Shown: in pieces, positions 4,941 through 5,003 of the stretch
Layout of the letters: each line of letters opens with the position of its first letter
Numbering within the stretch: position 1 is the first letter of the stretch
DNA from: an uncultured Allobaculum sp.
GTDB lineage: Bacteria > Bacillota_I > Bacilli_A > Erysipelotrichales > Erysipelotrichaceae
Assembly (NCBI GenBank): GCA_948467695.1
Contig: CAOKFJ010000168.1
Location: 1-5,003 of the forward strand
DNA length: 5,003 bases
Direction: 5' to 3'
Position numbers and translations under genes: made by a program
Notes under the pieces: model-generated
Databases searched by the model: none
What the model was told of the DNA's origin: nothing
What the model saw: the letters and a program-made list of their open reading frames with translations, nothing else

Positions 4941-5003
4941 GTCCTCGTAGCTCAGTTGGATAGAGCACACGCCTCCTAAGCGTGGGGTCGGAGGTTCGAC
5001 TCC
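4941..5003 (+). tRNA. tRNA-Arg (anticodon CCT), 3' end beyond the window
   Basis: The first 63 bases of a tRNA are present: 5' acceptor strand GTCCTCG, D arm GCTC/GAGC with a 9-base loop, and a perfect 5-bp anticodon stem CACGC/GCGTG. The anticodon CCT (4975-4977) reads AGG, followed by the T-arm strand GGAGG and the canonical loop TTCGACT. A20 (4960) and C35 agree with arginine identity. The 3' half of the T stem, the 3' acceptor strand and the CCA lie outside. Unlike the preceding tRNA it has the normal A58 and no mismatch in the visible stems. Confidence 0.93.

Overview
The window looks like a housekeeping or accessory stretch of a Bacillota (Firmicutes) genome. Base composition is intermediate, roughly half G+C by eye. 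Three of the five genes have strong Shine-Dalgarno sites of the GGAGG type. Genes begin with ATG, stops are TAA, TAG and TGA in the normal way, terminators are compact hairpins followed by T runs, and the complete tRNA encodes its CCA end. A class such as Erysipelotrichia or a related gut lineage is only a guess. I see no phage, insertion sequence, CRISPR array or toxin-antitoxin module.

Layout from left to right. (1) Positions 1-175 hold no gene I can support, apart from a perfect 14-bp palindrome ahead of the first gene. (2) 176-808 (+) encodes an acidic, Met-rich soluble protein of unknown function. (3) It converges on 972-1496 (-), a six-helix DUF308/HdeD-type membrane protein. A bidirectional terminator at 893-926 serves both. 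(4) A divergent 203-bp gap leads to a two-gene operon: a DJ-1/PfpI-family protein (1700-2245) whose stop overlaps by 4 bp the start of an ATP-grasp ligase of the glutathionylspermidine-synthase family (2242-3612). (5) Convergent terminators separate this operon from 3745-4590 (-), a patatin-like phospholipase with a complete Ser-Asp dyad. (6) A divergent promoter region leads to two tandem arginine tRNA genes, tRNA-Arg(CCG) and tRNA-Arg(CCT). The second is cut by the window end.

How the parts fit. The DJ-1 plus ligase pair is the only clear functional unit. One protein belongs to a cysteine-based family linked to carbonyl or glycation defence. The other should form an amide bond using ATP, perhaps on a small thiol, polyamine or peptide. 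The two tRNAs read the rare codons CGG and AGG. Among the five proteins here (53 arginine codons by my count), the only CGG codons (three) and the only AGG codon (one) are all in the ligase gene.

The most unusual object is tRNA-Arg(CCG). It keeps the arginine identity bases but carries G3-U70, the hallmark of alanine tRNA, next to U2-G71. It also has C instead of the near-universal A58 in the T loop and an A27-G43 mismatch. The second item worth attention is the uncharacterised DJ-1/ligase operon.
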